Positions 6,649 through 16,505 of a DNA stretch of 41,751 bases are shown here, one piece after another. Below the pieces are notes generated by a model. It saw nothing but the letters and a program-made list of their open reading frames with translations. It was not told the DNA's origin and did not search any database. Position 1 is the first letter of the stretch; every line of letters begins with the position of its first letter. The position numbers were made by a program, and so were the translations under genes. The stretch comes from Lachnospiraceae bacterium (GTDB lineage Bacteria; Bacillota; Clostridia; Lachnospirales; Lachnospiraceae), in NCBI GenBank assembly GCA_017514845.1, contig JAFWIM010000050.1, positions 1-41,751 on the forward strand, read 5' to 3'.

Positions 6649-9330
6649 ATGAATAAGAAGATACTGCTGGTTGACGGATACAGTATACTGTTCAGGGCAT
6701 TTTACGGAATGCCGCTGTCGATGACCACTCCGGATGGTGTTCACACCAACGCTGTCTACGGATTTCTGGCCATTTTGCGAAAAGTGATCGAGGAGGAGAA
6801 GCCGGACTACATTGCGGTCGCATTTGATAAGAAAGCGCCGACGTTCCGGCACAAAATGTATGAGGCCTATAAAGGCAACCGCCAGGCAGCCCCGCCGGAA
6901 TTCCACGAGCAGGTGCCGCTGGTAAAGGAGCTCCTTGAGTCGATGGACATCACACACCTCTCACTTGAAGGATGGGAGGCCGACGATATCCTCGGCACGC
7001 TGTCGAGAAAGGCTGAGTCGGAAGGCATCGACGTTTCTCTCGTATCCGGAGACCGCGATCTTCTGCAGGTCGCGACTGACCGAACCGAGATCATCATCCC
7101 GAAGACATCCAAAGGACAGACGACATATGAGCATTATTATGCCCAAGACGTCTACGATTCCCTCGGTGTTACTCCGCTTGAGTTCATCGATATGAAAGCC
7201 TTAATGGGTGACTCATCAGACAATATACCGGGTCTGCCCGGTGTAGGTCCGAAGACCGCCTCGGCGATCATCAGTACCTACCATTCAATTGAGAACGCGC
7301 ATGAACACGTGGATGAGATCAAGCCTAAGAAAGCCCAGACCGCGATGCGAGAGCACTTTGATCTCGCAGTTCTCTCAAAGGACCTGGCAACGATACGGCT
7401 GGATGCTCCCATCGATGTCAATATCGAAGATCTCACTGTGAAAAACATTTACAACGAGAGATCCTACGATGTCATTAAGAAGTTGAATTTTAAGTCGCTC
7501 TTCAAGTTTTTTGAGAGCGAGTCGACGGATAAGGCGCCGGAAGCGGTCATCAACGTTGTGACCGGGAAGTCGGAGTGTGATCATATCTATGCGGATGCCT
7601 TCTTCTTCCTCATGAATCCTTCGGTCAAAGGCCGGACGATCGGTCTCGATGTCGTCTGTGAGCGCCACAAGGCCTATGCCTACGGACTTGCCTACGATGA
7701 CAAATACTACGGGATAGTTATAAACGATGAGATTACCGGGGAGTATCTCGCCGAAAAGAGCAGAGACCTGATGCTTGACGCTGCGAGGTGCGGTGTGCGT
7801 GTCGCGACCTGCAACGGAAAATCTCTCCTGAAGCTTACGGGAATACCCGCGGCAGAGACTCTGTTCGATTGTATTGTCGCTGCCTACCTCATTGATCCGC
7901 TGAAGTCCGACTGGAAGTTTGATGATGTTGCGTCGGGCTATATGCAGAGAACCGTGAAATCAGAGGAGGAGCTGATTGGCAAGAAGGGTCCCGCGGCCTT
8001 TATTAAGGCAGAGCCGGAAAAGGCGGACGTTCTGGCTTCGATTGCTGGTCTCTCCGCCTATGCGGCGGCCGGAAGTGCAGAGAGCCTGCTGAAACGACTT
8101 AAAGAGGAGGAGATGGACAACCTCTTTGAAACCATAGAGATGCCGCTCGTCAGTGTTCTGGCCTCGATGGAGTGCGAGGGCATTCTGGCGAGCCGAGAAG
8201 AACTTAAAAAGTACGGAGACCGTCTGCTTCAGCGCATTGAAGAGCTGACAAAAGAAATCTATGAGGAGGCGGGCGAGGAATTTAATATAAACAGTCCCAA
8301 GCAGCTGGGTGTGATTTTATTTGAAAAGTTGAAGCTTCAGGGCGGAAAAAAGACCAAAACCGGGTATTCAACTGCGGCAGATGTCCTGGAAAAACTAGCT
8401 CCCGACGCAAAGATAGTCGCAAATATTCTGGAGTACCGCACTTACAGCAAGCTCAAATCCACATATGCTGACGGTCTTCAGAACTGCATCGAGGAGGACG
8501 GCAGAATCCGCACGACCTTCAATCAGACAATTACGGCGACAGGCCGACTTTCAAGTACGGATCCGAACCTGCAGAATATTCCTATGAGAGAAGATCTTGG
8601 CCGCAGGATCCGCAAGTGCTTCTACCCGAAAGAGGGGAATGTGTTCGTCGATGCCGATTATTCGCAGATCGAATTGCGCATACTTGCCCATATGTCCGGG
8701 GACGAGAAGCTGATCGAAGCCTACCGCGAAGCCAAGGATATACACGCCGCAACGGCATCTCAGGTGTTCCATGTCCCCTACGAAGAGGTGACAGACCAGC
8801 AGAGAAGGAACGCCAAAGCCGTCAACTTCGGCATTGTGTACGGGCAGAGCAGTTTCGGTCTCTCCCAGGGACTCTCGATCTCAAGAAAAGAGGCACAGGA
8901 TTATATAAACGACTATTTTAAGACCTACCCGAAGATCAAAGCCTTTTTAGACGGGCTGGTGTCCAGCGCAAAGGAAAAAGGCTATGCGGTCTCCGTCTTC
9001 GGACGAAGACGTCCGGTGCCGGAACTCAAAGCATCCAATTTCATGCAGAGATCATTCGGCGAGCGCGTGGCTATGAACAGTCCGATTCAGGGAACTGCCG
9101 CGGATATAATGAAAATAGCGATGAACCGGGTCTACGGAAGACTCATGAGGGAAGGGCTTAGGTCCAGACTCATTCTGCAGATCCACGATGAACTTCTGAT
9201 AGAGGCTCCCACAGAGGAAGCTGAGTACGCCAAAAAGATCCTCGAGGAGGAAATGAAGGCGGCAGCGGACCTGTCTGTTGCCCTCGAGACTGATTGTCAT
9301 ATAGGAACAGACTGGTACGAAGCAAAATAA
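6649..9330 (+). CDS. polA: DNA polymerase I
   Basis: Fills gaps and removes RNA primers during replication and excision repair. 893 residues from the ATG at 6649, with AAAGGA 8 nt upstream; a longer frame from GTG 6601 would overlap the previous gene and lacks a good ribosome binding site. Domains: 5' nuclease (1 to about 290, starting KKILLVDGYSILFRAFYG), a 3'-5' exonuclease-like domain (about 310-490), and the polymerase. Motif A is DADYSQIELR (about 667), motif B RRNAKAVNFGIVYG (about 719), and motif C LQIHDEL (about 841). The exonuclease DxE metal motif is degenerate (LDVVCE), so proofreading is probably absent, as in Bacillus and Thermus Pol I. Confidence 0.97.
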   Translation: MNKKILLVDGYSILFRAFYGMPLSMTTPDGVHTNAVYGFLAILRKVIEEEKPDYIAVAFDKKAPTFRHKMYEAYKGNRQAAPPEFHEQVPLVKELLESMDITHLSLEGWEADDILGTLSRKAESEGIDVSLVSGDRDLLQVATDRTEIIIPKTSKGQTTYEHYYAQDVYDSLGVTPLEFIDMKALMGDSSDNIPGLPGVGPKTASAIISTYHSIENAHEHVDEIKPKKAQTAMREHFDLAVLSKDLATIRLDAPIDVNIEDLTVKNIYNERSYDVIKKLNFKSLFKFFESESTDKAPEAVINVVTGKSECDHIYADAFFFLMNPSVKGRTIGLDVVCERHKAYAYGLAYDDKYYGIVINDEITGEYLAEKSRDLMLDAARCGVRVATCNGKSLLKLTGIPAAETLFDCIVAAYLIDPLKSDWKFDDVASGYMQRTVKSEEELIGKKGPAAFIKAEPEKADVLASIAGLSAYAAAGSAESLLKRLKEEEMDNLFETIEMPLVSVLASMECEGILASREELKKYGDRLLQRIEELTKEIYEEAGEEFNINSPKQLGVILFEKLKLQGGKKTKTGYSTAADVLEKLAPDAKIVANILEYRTYSKLKSTYADGLQNCIEEDGRIRTTFNQTITATGRLSSTDPNLQNIPMREDLGRRIRKCFYPKEGNVFVDADYSQIELRILAHMSGDEKLIEAYREAKDIHAATASQVFHVPYEEVTDQQRRNAKAVNFGIVYGQSSFGLSQGLSISRKEAQDYINDYFKTYPKIKAFLDGLVSSAKEKGYAVSVFGRRRPVPELKASNFMQRSFGERVAMNSPIQGTAADIMKIAMNRVYGRLMREGLRSRLILQIHDELLIEAPTEEAEYAKKILEEEMKAAADLSVALETDCHIGTDWYEAK

Positions 9331-9366
9331 TGTGATACAATAATTTTTTGACTGATGGGAGTGAAT

Positions 9367-9978
9367 ATGATAATTATCGGAGTTACCGGAGGTATGGGTG
9401 CCGGAAAGAGTCGTGTGCTTGCCTACCTTGAAGAAAAATGGAATGCGTGCACGATCCGTCTGGATGATATCAGCAGAGACCTGCTGGCAAGAAACGGCCG
9501 CTGTTATGAGCAGACAATACATATCTTCGGCGAAGAGATCGTGAAGCCCGACGGAGATCTTGATCGGGCACTGATCGCCAGAATGATATTTGAAGATTCA
9601 CGGCTAAGGGACAGGCTGAATGCCCTTGTCCACCCTGCAGTCAAAGCAGAGGTGCGATGGATCGCCGAGGAGATGCGGCAGCTGGATGCAGGGCTCCTCG
9701 TTGTTGAGGCGGCTCTCCTTATCGAGGGCGGCTATCGTGAGATCTGTGACGAACTCTGGTATATTTACGCGGACGAGGCTGTAAGGCGGGAGCGACTTAA
9801 GTCCAGCCGCGGGTATACCGATGAGAGGATCGACGGAACATTTGCAACGCAGCTGTCAGACAATGCATTCAGAGCATGTGTCGACTTCGTGGTCGACAAC
9901 AGCGGATCCTTTGAGGACGCTGCCCGCGCGATTGACAGTCATCTCATGAAGATCACAGGGGAATATTCTGCGCAATGA
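9367..9978 (+). CDS. coaE: Dephospho-CoA kinase
   Basis: Phosphorylates the 3'-hydroxyl of dephospho-CoA, the last step of coenzyme A synthesis. The protein is 203 residues from ATG 9367, chosen over the ATG at 9355 because GGGAG precedes it with correct spacing and because MIIIGVTGGMGAGKS is the usual N-terminus. The P-loop GGMGAGKS departs slightly from the common GGIGSGKS. Later motifs include VHPAVK and VVEAALLIEGG. It follows polA by 36 bp; polA-coaE adjacency is common in Firmicutes. Confidence 0.93.
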   Translation: MIIIGVTGGMGAGKSRVLAYLEEKWNACTIRLDDISRDLLARNGRCYEQTIHIFGEEIVKPDGDLDRALIARMIFEDSRLRDRLNALVHPAVKAEVRWIAEEMRQLDAGLLVVEAALLIEGGYREICDELWYIYADEAVRRERLKSSRGYTDERIDGTFATQLSDNAFRACVDFVVDNSGSFEDAARAIDSHLMKITGEYSAQ

Positions 9979-10018
9979 GCATCGGAATAATTACATTTGC
10001 ATATGAACGGAGCGATAC

Positions 10019-10816
10019 ATGAAGTTTTGCAGCATATCGAGCGGGAGCAGCGGGAACTGTATTTTCGCCGGTACATCCGGAACATCGGTACTTGTTGATG
10101 TCGGTATTTCCGGAATAAGGGTCGAGCGCGGCCTGAATGAAATTGATATGACGACCAGAGATGTTGACGCAATTCTGGTGACCCATGAGCACGCCGATCA
10201 CATTAAGGGACTCGGAGTGCTTGCCCGGAGATACGGGATCCCGATCTACTCGACAGAGGGTACGATCAGGGCAATAAAAGACAATACGTCCGTAGGAAAA
10301 ATACCGGAAGGACTTATCCATGTCATCCGCGCGGATCAGGAATTCCTGATCGGCGATATAACCGTCAGGCCGTTCGAGATATCCCACGACGCTGCGGAGC
10401 CGGTCGGCTTCAGAATGGAGCATGACGGAAAGAGTGCCGCAATCGCTACGGACCTCGGCTGTTATGACGATTACACGGTCAAATATCTGACAGGGCTCGA
10501 TGTCCTGCTTCTGGAATCGAACCACGATGTCCACATGCTGGAGGTCGGCAGATATCCGTATTATCTGAAGAGACGTATTCTGAGCGAACACGGACATCTG
10601 TCAAATGAGACGGCGGGACAGCTTCTCGGGACGCTTCTTCACGATGATGTGAAGCATGTATTCCTCGGGCATCTGTCACAGGAGAACAATTACGAAGCCC
10701 TGGCTTATGAGACCGTATGCCAGGAAGTGACAATGGGGGACAATCCCTATTCATCCGGGGATTTTAATATTACTATAGCGCATCGCGACCGCATATCTGA
10801 GGCGGTCATCTGGTAA
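10019..10816 (+). CDS. MBL-fold metallo-hydrolase, WalJ/YycJ type
   Basis: A 265-residue metallo-beta-lactamase-fold protein. The metal motif THEHADH (about residues 59-65) is intact, and the N-terminus SSGSSGNC and the later NHDVHML and GHLSNE blocks match the YycJ/WalJ family of putative 5'-3' exonucleases linked to the WalRK operon and DNA metabolism. It is not next to walRK here but downstream of polA-coaE, which suits a nucleic-acid role. CGGAG lies 6 nt before the ATG. Confidence 0.87.
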   Translation: MKFCSISSGSSGNCIFAGTSGTSVLVDVGISGIRVERGLNEIDMTTRDVDAILVTHEHADHIKGLGVLARRYGIPIYSTEGTIRAIKDNTSVGKIPEGLIHVIRADQEFLIGDITVRPFEISHDAAEPVGFRMEHDGKSAAIATDLGCYDDYTVKYLTGLDVLLLESNHDVHMLEVGRYPYYLKRRILSEHGHLSNETAGQLLGTLLHDDVKHVFLGHLSQENNYEALAYETVCQEVTMGDNPYSSGDFNITIAHRDRISEAVIW

Positions 10817-10831
10817 GGAAGGTTAATACAC

Positions 10832-11104
10832 ATGCAGAAGACAATAATAACAGTTGTAGGAAAAGATACTGTTGGCATCATTGCCAAAGTCTGCACTTAT
10901 CTGGCCGACAATCAAATCAACATTCTTGATATTTCTCAGACGATAGTCGACGGCTTTTTTAACATGATGATGATCACAGACACAGAAGAGTGCACTAAGG
11001 ATCTGGCGAAGCTTCGCCATGAACTGCATCAGGTCGGTCAGGAGATAGGTGTTAATATCCACATTCAGCATGAAGAAATCTTTGAGATGATGCACAGAAT
11101 CTGA
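10832..11104 (+). CDS. ACT domain protein (UPF0237 family)
   Basis: A 90-residue single ACT domain, MQKTIITVVGKDTVGIIAKV onward, matching the small UPF0237 family related to GcvR-like amino-acid sensors. No catalytic domain is present. It sits 15 bp after the WalJ-like gene with AAGGAAGG upstream. In many Firmicutes this gene directly precedes the UPF0210/PFL gene, as here, so the pair probably acts together, perhaps with the ACT protein as ligand-binding partner. Biochemical role not established. Confidence 0.87.
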   Translation: MQKTIITVVGKDTVGIIAKVCTYLADNQINILDISQTIVDGFFNMMMITDTEECTKDLAKLRHELHQVGQEIGVNIHIQHEEIFEMMHRI

Positions 11105-11188
11105 GCCTCTTATGTGATCACCCGGACGGTCATGGATTACTTTGCCCCGGACCGCCGGGCAAATCCGAGTGTGAAAATTGGAGAATTT

Positions 11189-12553
11189 ATGATAACCAGA
11201 CTTGAAGTTGATGAGACTAACAAAATGATACGGCAGGAGAACCTTGATGTCCGAACAATCACCCTGGGCATCTCCCTCCTTGACTGTATCAGCGATGACC
11301 TTGAGAAACTCAAGGAAAATATCAGAAATAAAATCTGTACAAAGGCCGCCCGGCTTGTCGAGACCGGCAGGGAAATTGAGGGTCTGTACGGCATACCGAT
11401 CGTCAACAAGCGCATCTCGGTGACGCCGATCGCTCTTGTCGGCGGCGCTGCCTGCAGAACTCCGGAAGATTTTGCGGAGATCGCCATAGTCCTTGATGAG
11501 TGCGCCAAGACTGTCGGCGTTAACTTTATCGGCGGTTACACTGCGCTGGTCTCGAAGTCGATGACACGAGCGGATGAACTGCTGATCAGATCAATCCCGA
11601 AGGCCCTTGCATCGACTGACCGCGTCTGTTCGTCAGTAAATGTTGGATCGACGAAGACAGGTATCAATATGGACGCTGTCATGCTGATGGGTCGGGTTAT
11701 TAAGGAGGCTGCATGGGAGACCCGCACTCACGATTCGATGGCGTGCGCGAAACTGGTCGTCTTCTGCAATGCTCCTGACGACAACCCGTTCATGGCCGGC
11801 GCTTTCCACGGAGTGACAGAGGGCGATTCGGTCATCAATGTCGGTGTCTCCGGACCGGGAGTGGTCAAGGCCGCCCTGGAACACTGCCGGGATTCCAATT
11901 TTGAAGTTCTGTGCGAGACAATAAAGAAGACAGCGTTCAAGATCACGCGTGTCGGTCAGCTCGTCGCTCAGGAAGCATCAAAGAGAATGGACGTTCCGTT
12001 TGGTATCGTGGATCTCTCGCTTGCGCCCACGCCGGCGATTGGAGATTCCGTCGCTGACATCTTAAAGGAAATCGGTCTTGAACATCCCGGTGCACCGGGA
12101 ACGACTGCAGCCCTTGCCCTGTTGAATGATCAGGTAAAGAAGGGCGGAGTTATGGCATCCTCCTATGTCGGAGGTCTGTCCGGAGCGTTTATTCCGGTCA
12201 GTGAGGACCAGGGAATGATAGAGGCGGTCTGTGCAGGCGCCCTGACACTTGAGAAGCTCGAGGCAATGACCTGTGTGTGCTCAGTGGGTCTCGATATGAT
12301 CGCAATACCGGGCGATACCTCGGCTGCGACCATATCCGGCATCATCGCCGATGAGATGGCAATCGGTATGATCAATCAGAAGACGACGGCCGTGCGCCTT
12401 ATACCTGCTGTGGGCAAAGCTGTCGGTGACAGCGTCGAGTTCGGCGGACTTCTCGGATATGCGCCGATAATGCCTGTGAACAGGTTCAGCTGTGAGAGAT
12501 TTATCGGAAGGGGAGGAAGAATTCCGGCTCCGGTCCACAGCTTTAAGAACTGA
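11189..12553 (+). CDS. PFL-like family protein (UPF0210/DUF711)
   Basis: A 454-residue protein of the UPF0210 family, sometimes annotated as PFL family because of a pyruvate formate-lyase-like fold. Recognisable blocks are [78 protein letters not shown] and the C-terminus [10 protein letters not shown]. The ATG at 11189 has GGAG 5 nt upstream and gives the family's usual length; an in-frame start at 11114 would add 25 unconserved residues. It pairs with the ACT gene upstream. Function is unknown. Confidence 0.9.
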   Translation: MITRLEVDETNKMIRQENLDVRTITLGISLLDCISDDLEKLKENIRNKICTKAARLVETGREIEGLYGIPIVNKRISVTPIALVGGAACRTPEDFAEIAIVLDECAKTVGVNFIGGYTALVSKSMTRADELLIRSIPKALASTDRVCSSVNVGSTKTGINMDAVMLMGRVIKEAAWETRTHDSMACAKLVVFCNAPDDNPFMAGAFHGVTEGDSVINVGVSGPGVVKAALEHCRDSNFEVLCETIKKTAFKITRVGQLVAQEASKRMDVPFGIVDLSLAPTPAIGDSVADILKEIGLEHPGAPGTTAALALLNDQVKKGGVMASSYVGGLSGAFIPVSEDQGMIEAVCAGALTLEKLEAMTCVCSVGLDMIAIPGDTSAATISGIIADEMAIGMINQKTTAVRLIPAVGKAVGDSVEFGGLLGYAPIMPVNRFSCERFIGRGGRIPAPVHSFKN

Positions 12554-12585
12554 GGCACGGCGGATCGCAGCCGCACAATGATGAA

Positions 12586-12634
12586 GGTGTTTCGCACTTT
12601 GCGCGGCGAGGCAAGAACGCCGAGGCATTCTTGA
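12586..12634 (+). repeat. Short interspersed repeat, copy 1 (family 2)
   Basis: The sequence from GGTGTTTCGCAC to GCATTCTTGAT matches the segment after ftsY (25114-25163) over about 50 bp with scattered substitutions. It lies 32 bp after the PFL stop. Small hairpins are possible: GTG/CAC at the start and AACGCC/GGCATT at 12617-12628. Confidence 0.7.
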
Positions 12635-12706
12635 TAATATAAGAAAAAGATAGGAAGCCATTCTTGAATAAGGTGTCCATAATCCAACGAAAGAAGGAGC
12701 GTGTAT

Positions 12707-14647
12707 ATGGAATTAAAAACTCCAATGGTATTTGTTAAGCACATAATTGCGGCACAGCGCGGGAATGCTCAGAGCATCCAGTATCTGTGTGAACGCACAT
12801 CCGGACAGTTTGTAAAAATCTGCCGGAAATACGATCTGTCGAACAGCGAGATCGAGGCGGTGCTTGCCAAGGCCTACGGACTCATATTTGCAGACATAAA
12901 GTCTGTCAGGAACCCGCAGACATTCATGAGCTGGGCAGGTGATATCGTAGAAAAATGCTGCGTCGAGATTGCGGGACCCAGGGGAAAAGCGTCGGAACCG
13001 GCTGTGCCGTCAGCCCCGGAACCGGTTGCTGAGGAGGTTAAACCGGCTGCCGTAACACCTTCAATTTCAGCGCAGGTGACAGAAGCACCCGTGGAATCCG
13101 GGAAAAAACCGACAGCTTTTTATGATGAAAACGCGTATGTTCAGCCGTCCGGCACGTTTCACGCGGAAGTCAACTATGCAGATGAGGCCGCTTTAGAGTC
13201 CAAGCCGGCTGATAAACGAGTCATACCGGTCGATGAACTTGTCTATCGCCCGGATGCCAATTATATAAGCAGCGGTGAACCTGCCGCACCGTCGGATGTG
13301 CAGGAGCCGATTACCCGGGATACCACAGATGAAGACAAGGCAAAAGCATCTGTTCCGGATCCTTCCGTATATGCGAGCATACCGACATTCGCGTCCTCAT
13401 ATGAGGAAGAAGCTGTATTTCAGGATGTGTATCCCACGGAAGCTGATAAGCCCGGATACTTAGAGAGCAAAGCGACGGCGGATAACACTGCTGTGGGAAA
13501 TCAAGCGTCCTATACAGATGTTCCTACCGATCACATGCCGGCAGCGGCAGAAAAGCCAGTAGCAGCAAAGGAGCCTTCGCCAGCCGAAGATGTCGAAGCA
13601 GACAGGCAGGAAAAAATCACTTCCGATTCTTCGAAAGACAATACGGATGCCGACGAACCGGACCGCGATCTCGTCGAGAAAGAGGAGACAGAGCAGAATC
13701 AGGATGATGCCCATTTAGGATCCGCGGATTCTGAATATGATGAGGATGATGACGAGGATGACGAGGAGCTCCAGAGCGGTCTCGCATTCCGCACAAAAGT
13801 ATTGATCGGACTCCTCTGCGTGTTCATTTTCGGTGCCTGCGTCGGCATAGGATATGCTATTTCGAAAGGCATGACAGCGCGGGATAACTCGTCTGTCGCT
13901 CCGGGAACTGTGGAGACGCTCGCTGACACAATTGATGAGACTGAGCCGGAATCCCTGGTGGATTCTCTGATTGAGTCGGTGATTGAGTCTCTTGCCGAAA
14001 GCAGTGCGGCTCAATCTGTCAGCTCAAGTGACGCATCCACCGCAACTGACACCAACACAACAGATAACACAGATACAGCAGGCGGTCAGACTACGGAATC
14101 CGCATCCACAGATACAGCAGGCGGTCAGACCACAGAATCACAGGCAGCTGATCCGGCAGCGGGAGCAGGCGGTGAAGTGACCGCGAGAGCGGATATCGCC
14201 ACATATCTCGGTGGGACATTTGCGTCTGTATTCAGAGATTATCCGGATATTCCGAGATCAGTGTATCGGGGAGAACTGTCTCTGGCAGATTCGCATATCG
14301 GTTTCATCGGTTCTTATGATGCCACTCAGCCTGTAAGCTCGACAATTGTTGAGTCTGTCTCGCTTCTCGGGGAGGGCGGTAATTATAATATCAACGGGTT
14401 CTATGTTGGAATGACTGCAGAGGATGCCGAATCACTTGCCGCAGCCGGCGGTTATATCTCCCTTGAGATGACGGCGGAATCCAGCCGCGAGTATCTAGAT
14501 GAGCAGGACAATACGCTGTCACTGACAATTGACGGTGGGGTGGTAAAGAGTATCACGCTTCGATCCTCAACTGCCGACAATGTCACGATGGAGACGGCTG
14601 ATGAAGTGACAGAAGAGATTCCGGGTGAGGAAGGCGGAGTGGGCTGA
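12707..14647 (+). CDS. Membrane protein with sigma-region-2-like N-terminus
   Basis: A 646-residue protein I do not recognise as a named family. Residues 1 to about 88 resemble region 2 of ECF sigma factors: an AQRGNAQSIQYLCERT opening, a helix with KYDLSNSEIEAVLAKAY like the AEDLxQE helix, and a FMSWAGDIVEKCC ending. A 260-residue low-complexity acidic linker follows, with a dense Asp/Glu run just before one transmembrane helix (about 364-386). Outside lies a Ser/Thr/Asp-rich stalk containing DTAGGQTTES twice (14068-14136), then a compact domain (about 495-646) of unknown fold. The ATG at 12707 has AAGGAG 7 nt upstream. No sigma region 4 is present, so it is unlikely to be an active sigma factor. 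Confidence 0.7.
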   Translation: MELKTPMVFVKHIIAAQRGNAQSIQYLCERTSGQFVKICRKYDLSNSEIEAVLAKAYGLIFADIKSVRNPQTFMSWAGDIVEKCCVEIAGPRGKASEPAVPSAPEPVAEEVKPAAVTPSISAQVTEAPVESGKKPTAFYDENAYVQPSGTFHAEVNYADEAALESKPADKRVIPVDELVYRPDANYISSGEPAAPSDVQEPITRDTTDEDKAKASVPDPSVYASIPTFASSYEEEAVFQDVYPTEADKPGYLESKATADNTAVGNQASYTDVPTDHMPAAAEKPVAAKEPSPAEDVEADRQEKITSDSSKDNTDADEPDRDLVEKEETEQNQDDAHLGSADSEYDEDDDEDDEELQSGLAFRTKVLIGLLCVFIFGACVGIGYAISKGMTARDNSSVAPGTVETLADTIDETEPESLVDSLIESVIESLAESSAAQSVSSSDASTATDTNTTDNTDTAGGQTTESASTDTAGGQTTESQAADPAAGAGGEVTARADIATYLGGTFASVFRDYPDIPRSVYRGELSLADSHIGFIGSYDATQPVSSTIVESVSLLGEGGNYNINGFYVGMTAEDAESLAAAGGYISLEMTAESSREYLDEQDNTLSLTIDGGVVKSITLRSSTADNVTMETADEVTEEIPGEEGGVG

Positions 14648-14668
14648 TTGCCTGCCAAGGGAGGAAAT

Positions 14669-15169
14669 ATGGCTATCGAAATGAAGTATTGCATGCAGTG
14701 CGGTGAGAAGCTTACGGAAAAGATGCTTGAAGGCGAAGGAATGGTTCCCTGGTGTCCATCCTGCGGTGATTTCAGGTTTCCAATCTTCAACACAGCGGTC
14801 AGCATGATCGTCATGAACGAGGCAAAGTCAAGAATAATCCTGATCAAGCAGTACGGACGTCCCGATTACATCCTTGTTGCCGGTTATATCAATAAGGGCG
14901 AGGATGCTGAGGATGCAGCTAAGCGCGAAGTTTTTGAGGAGCTCGGTCTGCATGTGAAGGATCTGCATTTCAATCATAGCCATTATTTTGCTCCGTCCAA
15001 CACGCTTATGCTCAATTTTACCGTGACTGTGGAGGGCGAGGAGCCGACACCGAACCGTGAGATCGATTCATACTCATGGTTCTCACCTGAGGACGCTAAA
15101 GCGAATATAAAGCGAAATTCGTTGGCTCAGAGGTTCCTTAACTGGTACCTGGACGGCGGAGAGTTTTGA
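14669..15169 (+). CDS. Zinc-ribbon NUDIX hydrolase
   Basis: A 166-residue protein. An N-terminal zinc ribbon (CMQCGEKL, then CPSCGD) is followed by a NUDIX domain with the full signature Gly-x5-Glu-x7-REVFEELGL. The layout resembles NADH pyrophosphatase-type enzymes that cleave nucleoside diphosphates linked to another group, but the NudC-specific tail motif is not evident, so the substrate is open. The ATG at 14669 has GGGAGG upstream; a TTG at 14648 opens a longer frame without support. It starts 21 bp after the membrane-protein gene and is probably co-transcribed. Confidence 0.88.
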   Translation: MAIEMKYCMQCGEKLTEKMLEGEGMVPWCPSCGDFRFPIFNTAVSMIVMNEAKSRIILIKQYGRPDYILVAGYINKGEDAEDAAKREVFEELGLHVKDLHFNHSHYFAPSNTLMLNFTVTVEGEEPTPNREIDSYSWFSPEDAKANIKRNSLAQRFLNWYLDGGEF

Positions 15170-15176
15170 GAACCAA

Positions 15177-15200
15177 GGAACGCCGAGGCGTTATTGAAAT
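15177..15200 (+). repeat. Short interspersed repeat, copy 3, truncated (family 2)
   Basis: GGAACGCCGAGGCGTTATTG matches the 3' half of the family-2 repeat seen after the PFL gene and ftsY. It begins 7 bp after the NUDIX stop. AACGC and GCGTT can pair around CGAG. Confidence 0.55.
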
Positions 15201-15214
15201 GATAATTAAGGGAT

Positions 15215-15244
15215 AAAAAAGCAGGTGCGCGCACCTGCTTTTTT
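15215..15244. terminator. Bidirectional terminator between NUDIX gene and tmcAL
   Basis: An A6 run, the perfect 18-bp palindrome GCAGGTGCGCGCACCTGC, and a T6 run. Both strands therefore have a stem followed by U residues, which suits the convergent genes on each side. Confidence 0.92.
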
Positions 15245-15265
15245 GGTAGAGAGGCACTATCAGAA

Positions 15266-16456
15266 TTAAACTGTGATCAGCCTCCGCGACATCTCATTTT
15301 TGATTTCCTGTCCGCTTCGCCGACTGACCAGAATGTTGTAGAGGTTTGAGAGGTGTATCTCCTCGTTGAAAAGAGATCTGACACTGTCATCAAGATCCGT
15401 CAGTTCTCTCGCAGGTCTCATAATGACAGGTATTTTGGATGACTCCATAATGTGTGCGGCGAGTGGTCCGGCTTCCTTTCTCATTCCAAGGATGTGGGCG
15501 AAATCAGCCGCCGGTCGATCTTTTTCAATTCTGAGCGCCATATGCAGAAGAGCCCTGCTCACATGCGTATAGGTCAGAGACCGATTTTTAAGGAGCATCG
15601 CATAATCTGTGAAGGAAAGACATTTTTCTCTTGATGACCAGGCTGCATTGGCCAGCGTATCAGTCACGGATACGTATTTAGTGAGCTCTTCGGAAGAACC
15701 TGCCTCCCACAGCGTTGACGCCAACATAAATGACAGATCATTTTCATGAATCAATCTGTTGTTCTCATATTCATCTTCTAATAGAGCACAGGCAGGTGCA
15801 GGCATATAAGCTGAAACCCGGGAAGGTGAAGATCTAAGAAGATCCCTGATCGCTGTCGCGGACGCATACTCGCCTGACAGTACTGAGCTGCCGTGGCTGA
15901 CTCCGACACGACTGCATGTCTCTGGCCGGATATTGTATTTTCCACGCAGAATAGCCTTGATGTACTCGATACCGAGAATGTTGTTGGGCTTGTCAAGAAG
16001 GTCTTCGAATTGTGGAAGCGCAAGTGCACGCGCTCTCGGAAATGATAGGCCTTGTTTCAGATAATCCCTGAGATGTTCTTTATATTCATCAGTTTCAAAA
16101 GCCAGGACCCTGGCCGCATCTGTCAATCTCTCAATATCGCCGATCTCCGAGCCAAAAAAGAGTAAATCTACGCATCCCAGAGAATCGGCAATTCGAAGCG
16201 CGTTAGACGCATACTCTTCTGCAGAGCATGCAGCATACCTGGTCGGGAGTGCAATGATCAGATCGATACCGGAGGAGAGAGCCATTTTCGCCCTTACATA
16301 TCGGTCCACGACCGCAGGTGCCCCGCGCTGCACAAAGTCGCCGCTCATAAGAGCGATGACATAATCCGAGCCTGTGACTTCTCTGGCTTTTTTGGCTATA
16401 TATTTATGTCCGTTGTGATACGGATTGAACTCCGCGACAATGAGAGCGGTCTTCAA
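15266..16456 (-). CDS. tmcAL: tRNA(Met) cytidine acetate ligase
   Basis: Makes N4-acetylcytidine at the wobble position of elongator tRNA(Met) by activating acetate with ATP (TmcAL/YlbM family, formerly DUF795). The protein is 396 residues. The nucleotidyltransferase signature is clear: AEFNPYHNGHKY with the HxGH motif near residue 16, then ALMSGDFVQRGAPAVVDRY and LPTRYAACSAEEYA. The start codon is TTG (complement of 16454-16456) with GGAGG 8 nt upstream, giving the family's normal N-terminus. It is divergent from pta-ackA, which handles acetyl phosphate and acetate; whether this neighbourhood is functional is inference. Confidence 0.93.
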   Translation of the reverse strand: MKTALIVAEFNPYHNGHKYIAKKAREVTGSDYVIALMSGDFVQRGAPAVVDRYVRAKMALSSGIDLIIALPTRYAACSAEEYASNALRIADSLGCVDLLFFGSEIGDIERLTDAARVLAFETDEYKEHLRDYLKQGLSFPRARALALPQFEDLLDKPNNILGIEYIKAILRGKYNIRPETCSRVGVSHGSSVLSGEYASATAIRDLLRSSPSRVSAYMPAPACALLEDEYENNRLIHENDLSFMLASTLWEAGSSEELTKYVSVTDTLANAAWSSREKCLSFTDYAMLLKNRSLTYTHVSRALLHMALRIEKDRPAADFAHILGMRKEAGPLAAHIMESSKIPVIMRPARELTDLDDSVRSLFNEEIHLSNLYNILVSRRSGQEIKNEMSRRLITV

Positions 16457-16505
16457 ATTTTTATCCTCCGGTATGATATAGAAATCTCAAGTCTGATTGT
16501 ACAAC

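Noticed and set aside
12707-12970. Functional ECF sigma factor
   Set aside because: Only a region-2-like segment is present; region 4 is absent and a membrane helix follows.
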